From positions 1 through 51,919 of the forward strand of contig DATGLS010000044.1 of the NCBI GenBank assembly GCA_035293985.1: 51,919 nt of DNA, read 5' to 3'. The notes under the pieces were generated by a model. That model did no database searches and was not told where the DNA came from. It was given only the letters and a program-made list of their open reading frames with translations. This document shows positions 1 to 7,151 of this stretch, piece by piece. Position numbers and translations under genes: made by a program. The first letter of the stretch is position 1. Every line of letters begins with the position of its first letter. Source of the DNA: JAVDCA01 sp035293985. Its GTDB lineage: Bacteria; Pseudomonadota; Alphaproteobacteria; Rhizobiales; Xanthobacteraceae.

Positions 1-63
1 GCGGCTCAAAACGTCCCGAAACTTCTGCATCCTGCGGTCCTGTAGCCACGCTGTCCGGTTCAT
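1..63 (-). CDS. ISNCY-like transposase, N-terminal fragment cut by the window edge
   Basis: Reading the minus strand from the ATG at 63 gives 21 codons beginning MNRTAWLQDRRMQKFRD, open to the left edge. I recognise this opening from ISNCY-type integrase-core transposases, where it leads into a helix-turn-helix that binds the element ends. An AGGAG ribosome binding site lies a few bases upstream of the ATG (minus strand, about 70-78). Only the N-terminus is visible, so the catalytic DDE core and intactness cannot be judged. The two direct repeats at 92-134 lie immediately upstream, as expected for an element end. Family assignment is from memory of the opening residues, not from a search. Confidence 0.65.
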   Translation of the reverse strand, partial: MNRTAWLQDRRMQKFRDVLSR

Positions 64-134
64 CGGTCCTGCTCCTCGCAGGCCCAGAAAACCGGACAAC
101 TCGTGTGCTACCTAACCCGGACAACTCGTGTGCT
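1..134 (-). mobile_element. One end of an ISNCY-like insertion sequence with two 18-bp end repeats
   Basis: The transposase start (1-63) is followed by two identical 18-bp direct copies of CCGGACAACTCGTGTGCT at 92-109 and 117-134, seven bases apart. Multiple short repeats at an element end are typical transposase-binding sites. The exact end of the element is not certain; it is probably just after 134. The other end lies outside the window, so target duplication cannot be checked. Confidence 0.55.
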
Positions 135-158
135 TACGACATTTCGTCCCGTGCCCTG

Positions 159-187
159 TTGTCGCAGGGGCGTGCCGTCGCTATAAC
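159..187 (+). promoter_or_regulatory. Likely sigma-70 promoter of dksA
   Basis: TTGTCG (159-164) and TATAAC (182-187) are separated by 17 bases, a good housekeeping sigma fit (4/6 and 5/6 to consensus). The ATG of dksA is 60 bases downstream of the -10. The insertion sequence end is only about 25 bases upstream of the -35, so the insertion may have removed or replaced upstream control elements. Confidence 0.5.
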
Positions 188-246
188 GACGCCCCGCGAG
201 CCGGGCTCGCGTGGGGAGACCACGAGTTCTGCACGGAGTGGGGTGC

Positions 247-666
247 ATGCGCGCCGACGTGAAAGAAAAAAACTACCGGCCGTCCGACAAAGAGCCGTTC
301 ATGAACGACCGCCAGCGGGAATACTTCCGCAACAAGCTCCTGACCTGGCGCGAGGACATCCTGAAGGAAGCCAAGGAGACGCTCCAGCACCTTCAGGACG
401 AGAACCAGAATCACCCCGATCTCGCCGACCGCGCATCCTCGGAAACCGACCGGGCGATCGAGCTGCGCGCGCGCGACCGCCAGCGCAAGCTGATCGCCAA
501 GATCGATGCCGCCCTGCAGCGCATCGAGGACGGCAGTTACGGCTACTGCGAGGAGACCGGCGAGCCGATTGCGCTCAAGCGCCTCGAAGCCCGCCCGATC
601 GCGACCCTCTCGATCGAGGCGCAAGAGCGCCACGAGCGGCGCGAGCGCGTGTATCGTGACGACTGA
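247..666 (+). CDS. dksA: RNA polymerase-binding transcription factor DksA (single-Cys type)
   Basis: This 139-residue protein belongs to the DksA/TraR family, which binds the RNA polymerase secondary channel and works with ppGpp in the stringent response. The coiled-coil part with RASSETDRAIELRARDRQRK is clear, followed by the globular end GSYGYCEETGEPI. Only one of the four zinc-finger cysteines of E. coli DksA remains, as is known for alphaproteobacterial DksA proteins. I chose the ATG at 247 because GGAGTGGGG precedes it and the resulting N-terminus (MRADVKEKNYRPSDKEPF) matches relatives; a GTG at 211 would add 12 residues. It lies between an insertion sequence end and the flagellar cluster, the usual place for dksA in this order. 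The last codons are duplicated downstream (see 637-754). Confidence 0.93.
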   Translation: MRADVKEKNYRPSDKEPFMNDRQREYFRNKLLTWREDILKEAKETLQHLQDENQNHPDLADRASSETDRAIELRARDRQRKLIAKIDAALQRIEDGSYGYCEETGEPIALKRLEARPIATLSIEAQERHERRERVYRDD

Positions 667-754
667 GGCGCCGGCGGCGCGCCGCTCAAACCATCCAATC
701 GGCGGCGCGAGCGCGTGTATCGCGACGACTGAGGGGCCGGCCGCGCCGCTCAAA
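637..754 (+). repeat. Tandem duplication of the dksA 3' end
   Basis: About 53 bases covering the last eight codons of dksA, its TGA and the following GC-rich stretch (637-690) are repeated with few changes at 703-754, 66 bases downstream. One visible change is GTGAC to GCGAC in the penultimate codons. The second copy has no start and is not a gene. It shows that the 3' end was recently copied. Confidence 0.8.
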
Positions 755-772
755 GAATCGGATCAGAGACCT

Positions 773-863
773 TAGGTGGGCGAAATCGCTCTTGCGATTT
801 CGCCCACGTCTGTTTCGGACGATTGGCCCGCGCCACGGCACGGTGGCCGTCGCCCACCCTACG
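773..863. repeat. Palindromic element A1 (GTAGGGTGGGC family)
   Basis: The outer ends (TTAGGTGGGCG at 773 and CGCCCACCCTACGG ending at 864) are inverted copies. Inside the left part is a perfect 14-bp hairpin with a 4-base loop (776-789 / 794-807). This is one of four related elements in the window (others at 32469, 36578 and 43329). It lies between the convergent ends of dksA and the flgFGAH operon and may stop dksA transcription, although no T-tract follows the hairpin. Confidence 0.7.
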
Positions 864-876
864 GATTCCTCATGTC

Positions 877-919
877 GGAAAAAGCCGCGGCCTCCGGCGG
901 GGGAGGCGCCGGAGGCCGC
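877..919 (-). terminator. Intrinsic terminator of the flgF-flgG-flgA-flgH operon
   Basis: A perfect 13-bp GC-rich stem (887-899 / 907-919) with a 7-base loop is followed, on the minus strand, by CTTTTTCC within four bases. That is the arrangement of a rho-independent terminator reading leftwards. It sits 138 bases past the flgH stop codon. The stretch 920-1056 holds nothing else I can support. Confidence 0.7.
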
Positions 920-1056
920 GTCGTTGCGCCGTCCCGACCCGGAATCGGGGTGCGGCGGGGAGCACGGAAATCAACAAACGTCGGTGACGAACAAGACGCG
1001 AAGCACCGTTGCGACTACCGATCACCAGCTACGCAAAGCCGACGACTGACCCAACC

Positions 1057-1818
1057 TCAAAACGGCAGCACCACGTCCATCAGCTGACTGCCGTAGCGCG
1101 GCTGCTGGATGTCCATGATCTGGCCGCGACCTCCATAGGCGATCCGCGCCTCGGCGATCTTGCTCGAATCGATGGTGTTGTCGCTCTGGATGTCCTCCGG
1201 CCGCACGATGCCGGCGACGATGAGCTCGCGCATCTCGTAGTTGACGCGGATCTCCTGCTTGCCCTCGACCACCAAGTTGCCGTTCGGCAGCACCTGCGTG
1301 ACCACCGCCGCAACGTTGGTCTGCAACGCCTCCTGGCGGTTGATCGAGCCCTTGCCGTCGTTGTTCATGGTGGAGTCGGTGGTGAGCAGGCGGCCGGGCA
1401 GGGCGGCGCTCGGCGTCTGCGTCTTGGCGCCGAGGAAGTCGGTGATGCCCGAATCTTCCGTATTGGTGCGGCTGCGCTGCGTCTCGTTCTGCAGCACCGC
1501 CTTGTCGGTGATGTTGACGACGACCGTGAGAATGTCGCCGATCTGGCGGGCGCGCTGGTCCTTGAAGAAGGCGCGTGAGCCGTTGCGCCACAGCGAGTTC
1601 GGATTGTAGGTCGCCGGCTGCGGCGTCGGCATCGGCATCTGCACCGGCTTGTAGCCGGGCTTGGTGGTCGGGTTGTCGATCGCCGAGAGCTTCGGCTGCT
1701 CGCCGATATTGGCGATGCGGTTGACGGCGGAGCAGCCGCACATCAGCGACGACAGCGTCACGGCGCCGACGAGCGCGAGCGGACGCGGACGCAACAGCAA
1801 CAGATGACTCTTCGACAT
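1057..1818 (-). CDS. flgH: Flagellar L-ring protein FlgH
   Basis: This 253-residue outer-membrane lipoprotein forms the L-ring, the bushing through which the flagellar rod passes. The N-terminus is a lipoprotein signal with Cys29 in the sequence LMCGCSAV as probable lipid attachment site; the lipobox is slightly irregular. The C-terminal half carries the family's conserved core (GDILTVVVNITDKA, VLPNGNLVVEGKQEI, VAGIVRPEDI, GRGQIMDIQQP). I chose the ATG at 1818, which has AGGAA upstream and leaves 16 bases after flgA; a longer frame from 1848 would overlap flgA. It is the last gene of the flgF-flgG-flgA-flgH operon, so L-ring, P-ring chaperone and distal rod parts are made together. Confidence 0.95.
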   Translation of the reverse strand: MSKSHLLLLRPRPLALVGAVTLSSLMCGCSAVNRIANIGEQPKLSAIDNPTTKPGYKPVQMPMPTPQPATYNPNSLWRNGSRAFFKDQRARQIGDILTVVVNITDKAVLQNETQRSRTNTEDSGITDFLGAKTQTPSAALPGRLLTTDSTMNNDGKGSINRQEALQTNVAAVVTQVLPNGNLVVEGKQEIRVNYEMRELIVAGIVRPEDIQSDNTIDSSKIAEARIAYGGRGQIMDIQQPRYGSQLMDVVLPF

Positions 1819-1834
1819 ATTTCCTCGCTCGTGT

Positions 1835-2875
1835 TCAACGTGACGCAACGGATTGCAGCGTGGCGGCTCCGGCCCGAACCGTGGTCGACACGATGGTGAC
1901 GCGGCTCGGCCCGCTGACCGTGCCCTGGACGGTGCGCTTGGTCTCGATATTGGTGACCGTGATGGTGTCGCCCATGGCGCCCGCCTCGAGCGCCTTGCCG
2001 CGCGTCGTCAGCAGGATGCCGGGCACCTCGTAGACCAGCGTGACGTTGTCGTCGCGATGCACCAGCTCGGGCTTCATCAGCTGGCCGCGCACCAGCACCT
2101 GCCCGGCGCGCATCTGCTGGCGCACCGCGAGCCCGACCGCATCCTCGACCGTCGTGATCGGCTCGCCGGTGACCTCGGCCTTCGGCCGTCGCTCGATCGT
2201 GAGGTCCGCTGCCTTGACGACGTCGCCGCGGGCCAGCGCCTGCGCGAGCACCGCGGTCGCGACCGTCTCGACGATGGTTCCGGTCAGCCGCAGCGGCACG
2301 CGGCGCATCGCCCGGTTGCCCGGCACCTCGAACGAGACGTCGAAGCGGCCGGAGCGCGGATCGAGCGAGGCGCCGACGAGCGAGAGATCGGTCGTCGCCG
2401 AAGGGTCGATTGTGATCGGCTGCACGATGCCATCGAGAGTCACGCGCAGGTTCTTCGCCTCGCCGAAGCCGTAGCGGCCCGCAAAAGTGCGGGCGATGCT
2501 CGCCTCGATCTCGGTCGCATCGATCGTGCGCCCGGTGCGGGTGACCTCGACGGTGGCGATGCCCTGGGTGTCGAGCTGATGCAGGTGATAGGGCCGGATC
2601 GCGTCGATCACCTGCTGCAGCGTGACGCGCCCGGTGGTGCCGGCGTCGGGTGAGCGGAAGATCGGGGTGGCGGCGGCGTCGCCGGCATTGTCGATCATGT
2701 CGCCGATGCGCACGAGGTCGTCCGACACGGTAACGACGCGCTTGAGCGTCGGCATCGGCGCCGGGGCAGCCTCCTCGGCGGCTGCCGGCGTGGCTGCGAC
2801 GACGCCGATGACGAGCGCGATCGCGGCGGGGCGGATCACCGCGGAGGTCTTGGCGCGGATCATCGTGAGGATCAT
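1835..2875 (-). CDS. flgA: Flagellar basal body P-ring formation protein FlgA
   Basis: FlgA is the periplasmic chaperone that helps FlgI build the P-ring. The 346 residues start with a signal peptide ending near AAATPAAAEE, then an N-terminal region particular to rhizobial FlgA, and in the C-terminal third the SAF-type domain (VLAQALARGDVVKAADLTIE, VGLAVRQQMRAGQVLVRGQL, VTLVYEVPGILLTTRGKAL, GDTITVTN). It is longer than the enterobacterial protein (about 220 residues), as is normal in this order. It sits 14 bases after flgG and 16 bases before flgH. flgI is not in the window, although the ring it builds needs this protein. Confidence 0.93.
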   Translation of the reverse strand: MILTMIRAKTSAVIRPAAIALVIGVVAATPAAAEEAAPAPMPTLKRVVTVSDDLVRIGDMIDNAGDAAATPIFRSPDAGTTGRVTLQQVIDAIRPYHLHQLDTQGIATVEVTRTGRTIDATEIEASIARTFAGRYGFGEAKNLRVTLDGIVQPITIDPSATTDLSLVGASLDPRSGRFDVSFEVPGNRAMRRVPLRLTGTIVETVATAVLAQALARGDVVKAADLTIERRPKAEVTGEPITTVEDAVGLAVRQQMRAGQVLVRGQLMKPELVHRDDNVTLVYEVPGILLTTRGKALEAGAMGDTITVTNIETKRTVQGTVSGPSRVTIVSTTVRAGAATLQSVASR

Positions 2876-2889
2876 GGCGGCGCTCCTCG

Positions 2890-3678
2890 TCAGCGATAGA
2901 GACCGGAGGTCGTCTGCAGCATCTGGTCGGCCGCGGTGATGACCTTGGAGTTCATCTCGTAGGCGCGCTGCGCCTGGATCAGGTTGGAGATTTCCGTCAC
3001 CGGCTCGACGTTGGAATTCTCCAGGTTGCCCTGCTGGATGCTGCCGACCCCGGCGGTGGCGGCGAGGCCGTCAGTCGGCGGACCCGAGGCCGGGGTCTCG
3101 GTGAACAGGTTGTCGCCGATCGGAAGCAGGCCGGGCTCGTTGAGGAAGGTCGTGATGGTGAGCTGGCCGAGCGTGGTCGGGTTGGTGCTGCCCTGGGTGA
3201 TGACCGACACCTGGCCCTGGCTGTTGATGGTGAGCGCGCTCGAGTTGGCCGGGATGGTGATGCCCGGCTGCACCACGTTGCCCTGCGCCGTGACGATGCG
3301 GCCCTGCGCGTCCATCTGGAACGAGCCGTCGCGCGTGTATGCGAAGGTGCCGTCGGGCAGCTGGATCTTGAAGTAGCCGTCGCCCTGGATGGCGAGATCG
3401 AGCTTGCCGCCGGTCTGCGTCAGCGTGCCCTGGGTGACGATGCGCGGCGTGCCGACCGTCTTCACGCCCGAGCCGATGTCGACCCCGACGGGGAGTATGT
3501 TGCCCTGGGTCGAGGTCTGCGTGCCGATGCGGCGGACGTGCTCGTACAGCATGTCCTCGAATTCGGCTCGCTGGCGCTTGTAGCCGGTCGTGGTCATGTT
3601 GGCGATGTTGTTGGCGATGACCTCGACGTTGAGCTCCTGGGCCATCATTCCAGTCGCGGCGGTGTTGAGTGCTCGCAT
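2890..3678 (-). CDS. flgG: Flagellar basal-body rod protein FlgG (distal rod)
   Basis: FlgG is the distal rod subunit, exported by the flagellar type III system without a cleaved signal. The 262 residues show the N-terminal rod motif MRALNTAATGMMAQELNVE followed by ANNIANMTTTGYKRQRAEFE, the central IQGDGYFKIQLPDG segment, and the C-terminal helix EPVTEISNLIQAQRAYEMNS shared by rod and hook proteins. The length fits the family (about 260). It is the second gene of a minus-strand operon, after flgF (gap 37) and before flgA (gap 14). Confidence 0.97.
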   Translation of the reverse strand: MRALNTAATGMMAQELNVEVIANNIANMTTTGYKRQRAEFEDMLYEHVRRIGTQTSTQGNILPVGVDIGSGVKTVGTPRIVTQGTLTQTGGKLDLAIQGDGYFKIQLPDGTFAYTRDGSFQMDAQGRIVTAQGNVVQPGITIPANSSALTINSQGQVSVITQGSTNPTTLGQLTITTFLNEPGLLPIGDNLFTETPASGPPTDGLAATAGVGSIQQGNLENSNVEPVTEISNLIQAQRAYEMNSKVITAADQMLQTTSGLYR

Positions 3679-3715
3679 CGTACGGGTCCTCGTCTACTCG
3701 GCTACTTCAGCTCGC

Positions 3716-4483
3716 TCACGTCGGCACGTTGGCGAGCTGGGAAATGGCGTTCTTGTGCAGGTCGCTCTGGTTCGACAGCAGCTGGGCGACTTGCGCGTAG
3801 GAGCGCGAGATCTGGATCAGGCGCGAGATCTCGACGACGCCGCTGACGTTCGACTTCTCGATCGAGCCCTGGATCAGCTTGGTGTTGGGATCCGGCGTCG
3901 CGGCGACGCCGGCCGGCGCGACGTAGAGGTTGTTGCCTTCCTTCTGCAGCTGCTGCGGCGCCGCGAAGCGGACGATGCGGAGCTGGCCGCGCTGCGACTC
4001 GGTGTTGGTGGCGCCGGCCTCGGTGACGGTGACGCGCCCGTCCGGCGTGATCATCACGCTGTGGTCCGTCGGCTGAAAGACGATCGGACCATTGTCGCCC
4101 AGCACGGGCTGCCCGTCGGCGGTGACGAGCTGGCCTTGGCCGTTGATCACCAGCGAGCCGTTGCGGGTGTAGCGCTCGCCCGCCGGGGTCTGCACCACGA
4201 GGTACCCGTCCCCGTTGAGCGCGACGTCGAGCGGATTGCCGGTCTGCTGGATCGGGCCGGCGCCCATGTTGCGCCAGGTGCCGCGGTCGTTGACCATGTC
4301 GAGCACCCGGTCGGCCGGCTGGAAGCGGTTCTCCCGCGCCACCGGCATCAGATACTCCTCGAACATCGCGTTGTCGGCCTTGAAGCCGGTGGTGTTCATG
4401 TTCGCGACGTTGTTCGCGACCACGTCCATCTGCCGTTCAAGCACCATCTGGCGCGACAGTCCGACGAGAAGTGCATTCTCCAT
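3716..4483 (-). CDS. flgF: Flagellar basal-body rod protein FlgF (proximal rod)
   Basis: FlgF is one of the proximal rod subunits between the MS-ring and FlgG. The 255 residues open with MENALLVGLSRQMVLERQMD and VANNVANMNTTGFKADNAMF, have the LNGDGYLVVQTPAGERYTRN segment in the middle and end with the coiled-coil SGVVEISRLIQISRSYAQVA. The pattern matches FlgF better than FlgG, particularly QQTGNPLDVALNGDGY. It is the first gene of the minus-strand flgF-flgG-flgA-flgH operon and is transcribed divergently from fliL. Confidence 0.95.
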   Translation of the reverse strand: MENALLVGLSRQMVLERQMDVVANNVANMNTTGFKADNAMFEEYLMPVARENRFQPADRVLDMVNDRGTWRNMGAGPIQQTGNPLDVALNGDGYLVVQTPAGERYTRNGSLVINGQGQLVTADGQPVLGDNGPIVFQPTDHSVMITPDGRVTVTEAGATNTESQRGQLRIVRFAAPQQLQKEGNNLYVAPAGVAATPDPNTKLIQGSIEKSNVSGVVEISRLIQISRSYAQVAQLLSNQSDLHKNAISQLANVPT

Positions 4484-4841
4484 CGGCGATCTCCCCTTGT
4501 CCGACCGCCGCGTTCTCCCAAACGCGGCGGCTGGCCTCGCAACCCTTCGGCTCTCCCAAGCCGGGGGCGCGCGTTAACCATGTGCAGGGGGCGTGCCAGA
4601 GTCGAAAGCTGCGTCGCCGCAATGGCTTGACAAAAATCGACGCCGCGACGCCGCGGCAGAAAGCGCCGCTGCGGCAACGTCGCTCGGCAAAAATTTCCGA
4701 GCGGAAAGGTTGCGTTAACCATTCTGACACTAGCCTCACAAGCAAGAAGCCACGCAAGCGCCTGCGGAATCATTCCACCCGTTTGGGTTCGCCGCACGGC
4801 CCCGCATCAAGCGCGATCCGGACTACACGCTGGGACTAGAC
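4484..4841. promoter_or_regulatory. Divergent promoter region of flgF and fliL with CtrA half-sites
   Basis: This 358-base gap must hold the promoters of two divergent flagellar operons. Two GTTAACCAT sequences (TTAA at 4574-4577 and 4715-4718) match the CtrA half-site often seen in this order, but neither has a partner TTAA seven bases away. A TTGACA at 4627-4632 has no clear -10. No gene is apparent; the reading frames here are shadows. Confidence 0.45.
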
Positions 4842-5351
4842 ATGGCGGCCAAGGCTAAAGCAGCGGAAGCCGACGACGAGGCGGAAGGCGACGGCGCCGA
4901 GCAGGCACCGAAGCGCAAGCTGTCGTTGAAGCAGATGATCATGATCGGCGGCGGCGTCGTGCTGCTCGCCGTCGTGGGCGTCGGCGGCTACATGATGGTC
5001 GGCGGCCACAAGGCGCCGGTCGAGACGGTTGCGGTCGCCAAGCCCGCGGTGTTCGTCGACATGCCCGACGTGCTCGTCAACCTCAACACGACGGGCAGCG
5101 ACCGCACCCAGTATCTCAAGGTGAAAGTGGTGCTCGAGCTGCCCGACGCGAAGGTCGAGGAGGAGATCAAGCCCGTGATGCCGCGCATCATGGACACCTT
5201 CCAGACCTATTTGCGCGAGTTGCGTCCCACCGACCTCGACGGCTCGGCCGGCCTCTACCGGCTGAAGGAAGAGCTGACCCGGCGCGTCAACATCGCGATC
5301 GCGCCGAACAAGGTCAACGCCGTGCTGTTCAAGGAAATCGTCGTCCAGTGA
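4842..5351 (+). CDS. fliL: Flagellar basal body-associated protein FliL
   Basis: FliL is a single-pass inner membrane protein that surrounds the stator and supports torque. The 169 residues have a charged cytoplasmic start rich in Lys and Glu, one membrane segment near residues 31-53 (MIMIGGGVVLLAVVGVGGYM), and a periplasmic stomatin-like domain containing VFVDMPDVLVNLN and YLKVKVVLELPD. The end, VNAVLFKEIVVQ, is typical of the family. It starts a plus-strand operon with fliM 28 bases downstream. Confidence 0.94.
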   Translation: MAAKAKAAEADDEAEGDGAEQAPKRKLSLKQMIMIGGGVVLLAVVGVGGYMMVGGHKAPVETVAVAKPAVFVDMPDVLVNLNTTGSDRTQYLKVKVVLELPDAKVEEEIKPVMPRIMDTFQTYLRELRPTDLDGSAGLYRLKEELTRRVNIAIAPNKVNAVLFKEIVVQ

Positions 5352-5379
5352 CGGCTCTTCGCGAAGCGACGTTCTGACC

Positions 5380-6582
5380 ATGGCAGATAATCAAGTCGAC
5401 CAGGACGCATTGGCCGCCGAATGGGGCGCGGCCCTCGAGGACGATGCCGCGGCGCCGGAAGCCGCCAAAGCTGCGCCGGTCGAGACCGTCAGCGAGGAGA
5501 TGGCGGCCCAGTGGGCCGCCATGATCGACGACACCAACTCGTTCACGTCGTCGAGCAAGGATCGCACCGAGCGCATCCTGAACCAGGAGGAGATCGACAC
5601 CCTCCTCGGGTTCAGCATGACCGACGTCTCGATCAGCGACAATTCCGGCATCCGCGCGATCATCGACTCGGCTATGGTCTCTTACGAGCGCCTGCCGATG
5701 CTCGAGATCGTCTTCGACCGGCTGGTCCGGTTGATGACGACGTCGCTGCGCAACTTCACGTCCGACAACGTCGAGGTCACCCTCGACCGCATCACCTCGG
5801 TACGCTTCGGCGACTATCTCAACTCCATTCCGCTGCCGGCGGTGCTCGCCGTCTTCAAGGCGGAGGAATGGGACAATTTCGGCCTGTTCACCGTCGAGTC
5901 GAGCCTGATCTACTCGATGATCGACGTGCTGCTCGGCGGCCGCCGCGGCCAGACCGCGATCCGCATCGAGGGCCGGCCCTACACGACGATCGAGACCAAC
6001 CTGGTCAAGCGCATGATCGAGGTGGTGCTCGCCGACGCCGAGCTCGCCTTCAAGCCGCTCTCGCCGGTCAAGTTCAACATCGACCGGCTCGAGACCAATC
6101 CGCGCTTCGCGGCGATCTCGCGGCCGGCGAATGCCGCCATCCTGGTGCGCCTGCGCATCGACATGGAGGACCGCGGCGGCAACATCGAGCTGCTGCTGCC
6201 CTACGCGACCATCGAGCCCATCCGCGACGTGCTGTTGCAGATGTTCATGGGCGAGAAGTTCGGCCGCGATCCGATCTGGGAAGGACACCTCGCAACCGAG
6301 ATCGGCCAGGCCGAGATCGCGGTCGACGCCGTGCTCTACGAGGCGAAGCTTCCGCTGAAGCAGCTGATGAAGCTCGACGTCGGCGACACCCTCACGCTCG
6401 ACCTCAAGCCCGACGCCATCGTATCGGTGCGCTGCGGCGACGTCACCCTGACGGAAGGGCGCATGGGCCGCGTCGGCGACCGCGTCGCGGTGCGCGTGTC
6501 GAAGCCGCTGCGCCGGCCGCGCACGACGTTTGCGATGTTCGAGAACGCCGGCGAGACGTCGAGCCGGTTGGAGGCCCCGTGA
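5380..6582 (+). CDS. fliM: Flagellar motor switch protein FliM with a long N-terminal extension
   Basis: FliM is the C-ring subunit that binds phosphorylated CheY and changes rotation direction. The CheY-binding motif LNQEEIDTLLGF, normally at the extreme N-terminus, here begins near residue 67 after an acidic, Ala-rich stretch. The middle domain (SSLIYSMIDVLLGGRRGQTA, SRPANAAILVRLRIDMEDRG) and the C-terminal SpoA-like domain (VGDTLTLDLKPDAIVSVRCG) are complete, giving 400 residues against about 330 in E. coli. The extension resembles other rhizobial FliM proteins. The stop codon overlaps the GTG of the next gene by four bases, indicating translational coupling. Confidence 0.95.
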   Translation: MADNQVDQDALAAEWGAALEDDAAAPEAAKAAPVETVSEEMAAQWAAMIDDTNSFTSSSKDRTERILNQEEIDTLLGFSMTDVSISDNSGIRAIIDSAMVSYERLPMLEIVFDRLVRLMTTSLRNFTSDNVEVTLDRITSVRFGDYLNSIPLPAVLAVFKAEEWDNFGLFTVESSLIYSMIDVLLGGRRGQTAIRIEGRPYTTIETNLVKRMIEVVLADAELAFKPLSPVKFNIDRLETNPRFAAISRPANAAILVRLRIDMEDRGGNIELLLPYATIEPIRDVLLQMFMGEKFGRDPIWEGHLATEIGQAEIAVDAVLYEAKLPLKQLMKLDVGDTLTLDLKPDAIVSVRCGDVTLTEGRMGRVGDRVAVRVSKPLRRPRTTFAMFENAGETSSRLEAP

Positions 6583-7151
6583 GCCACGCCTTCGCACTGA
6601 TCATCGAGAGCCTGGTCGCGATCCTTCTCGCGATCACAATCGCTTACTGCGTCGTGCTCAACAAGAGGCTGATGCGCCTCAAGGCCGACGAGCACGCGCT
6701 CAAGGCGACCATCTCCGAGTTGATCACCGCGACCGAGATCGCCGAGCGCGCGATCGCCGGCCTCAAGCTCACGGTGCGCGAATGCGACGACAATCTCGGC
6801 GACCGCCTGCGCACCGCCGAGCGCTTCTGCGCCGACATCGAGCGTCAAATCGCCGCCGGCGACCGGGTGCTCGACCGGTTGGTCCGCATCGTCAGCGCGA
6901 CGCGTCCCGAGACCGCCGTAACCGCAGCCGTCACGCCCGGATCCGTGCCCGCCATGCCTGTTCCGACGGCGCCTGCGCCGCTCGCGGCCGCGCCGGCCCA
7001 AATTCAAACGCAAGCCCCGATGCAAACCGCAGTGCAAGGCCCGGTGTCTGCGCCTACGCCCGTTCCGACGCCTGATCCGCGAGCCATGGTGGCGGCGGCG
7101 CAGGCGCTCGCCCAGCGCGCCCGTTCGCGGATGGGTGGCCGCGCCGCATGA
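6579..7151 (+). CDS. DUF6468-type flagellar accessory membrane protein
   Basis: The 190-residue product starts at a GTG overlapping the fliM stop, with GGAGG five bases upstream. It has one N-terminal membrane segment (ALIIESLVAILLAITIAYCV), then a predicted coiled coil up to about residue 110 (LKADEHALKATISELITATE, ERFCADIERQIAAGDRVLDR), and a Pro/Ala/Gln-rich tail. This layout matches the uncharacterised DUF6468 family found between fliM and motE-like genes in alphaproteobacterial flagellar clusters. Its function is not known; the overlaps on both sides suggest it is made in step with FliM and the next protein. The longer upstream frame is a shadow of fliM. Confidence 0.75.
   Translation: MSHAFALIIESLVAILLAITIAYCVVLNKRLMRLKADEHALKATISELITATEIAERAIAGLKLTVRECDDNLGDRLRTAERFCADIERQIAAGDRVLDRLVRIVSATRPETAVTAAVTPGSVPAMPVPTAPAPLAAAPAQIQTQAPMQTAVQGPVSAPTPVPTPDPRAMVAAAQALAQRARSRMGGRAA

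Noticed and set aside
773..1056. Small genes in the gap between dksA and flgH
   Set aside because: The open frames there run through palindrome A1 and the terminator hairpin and have no family-like residues or ribosome binding sites.
4627..4660. A sigma-70 promoter with TTGACA at 4627 upstream of fliL
   Set aside because: No -10-like hexamer occurs at 16-18 bases; kept only as a remark on the divergent promoter region.
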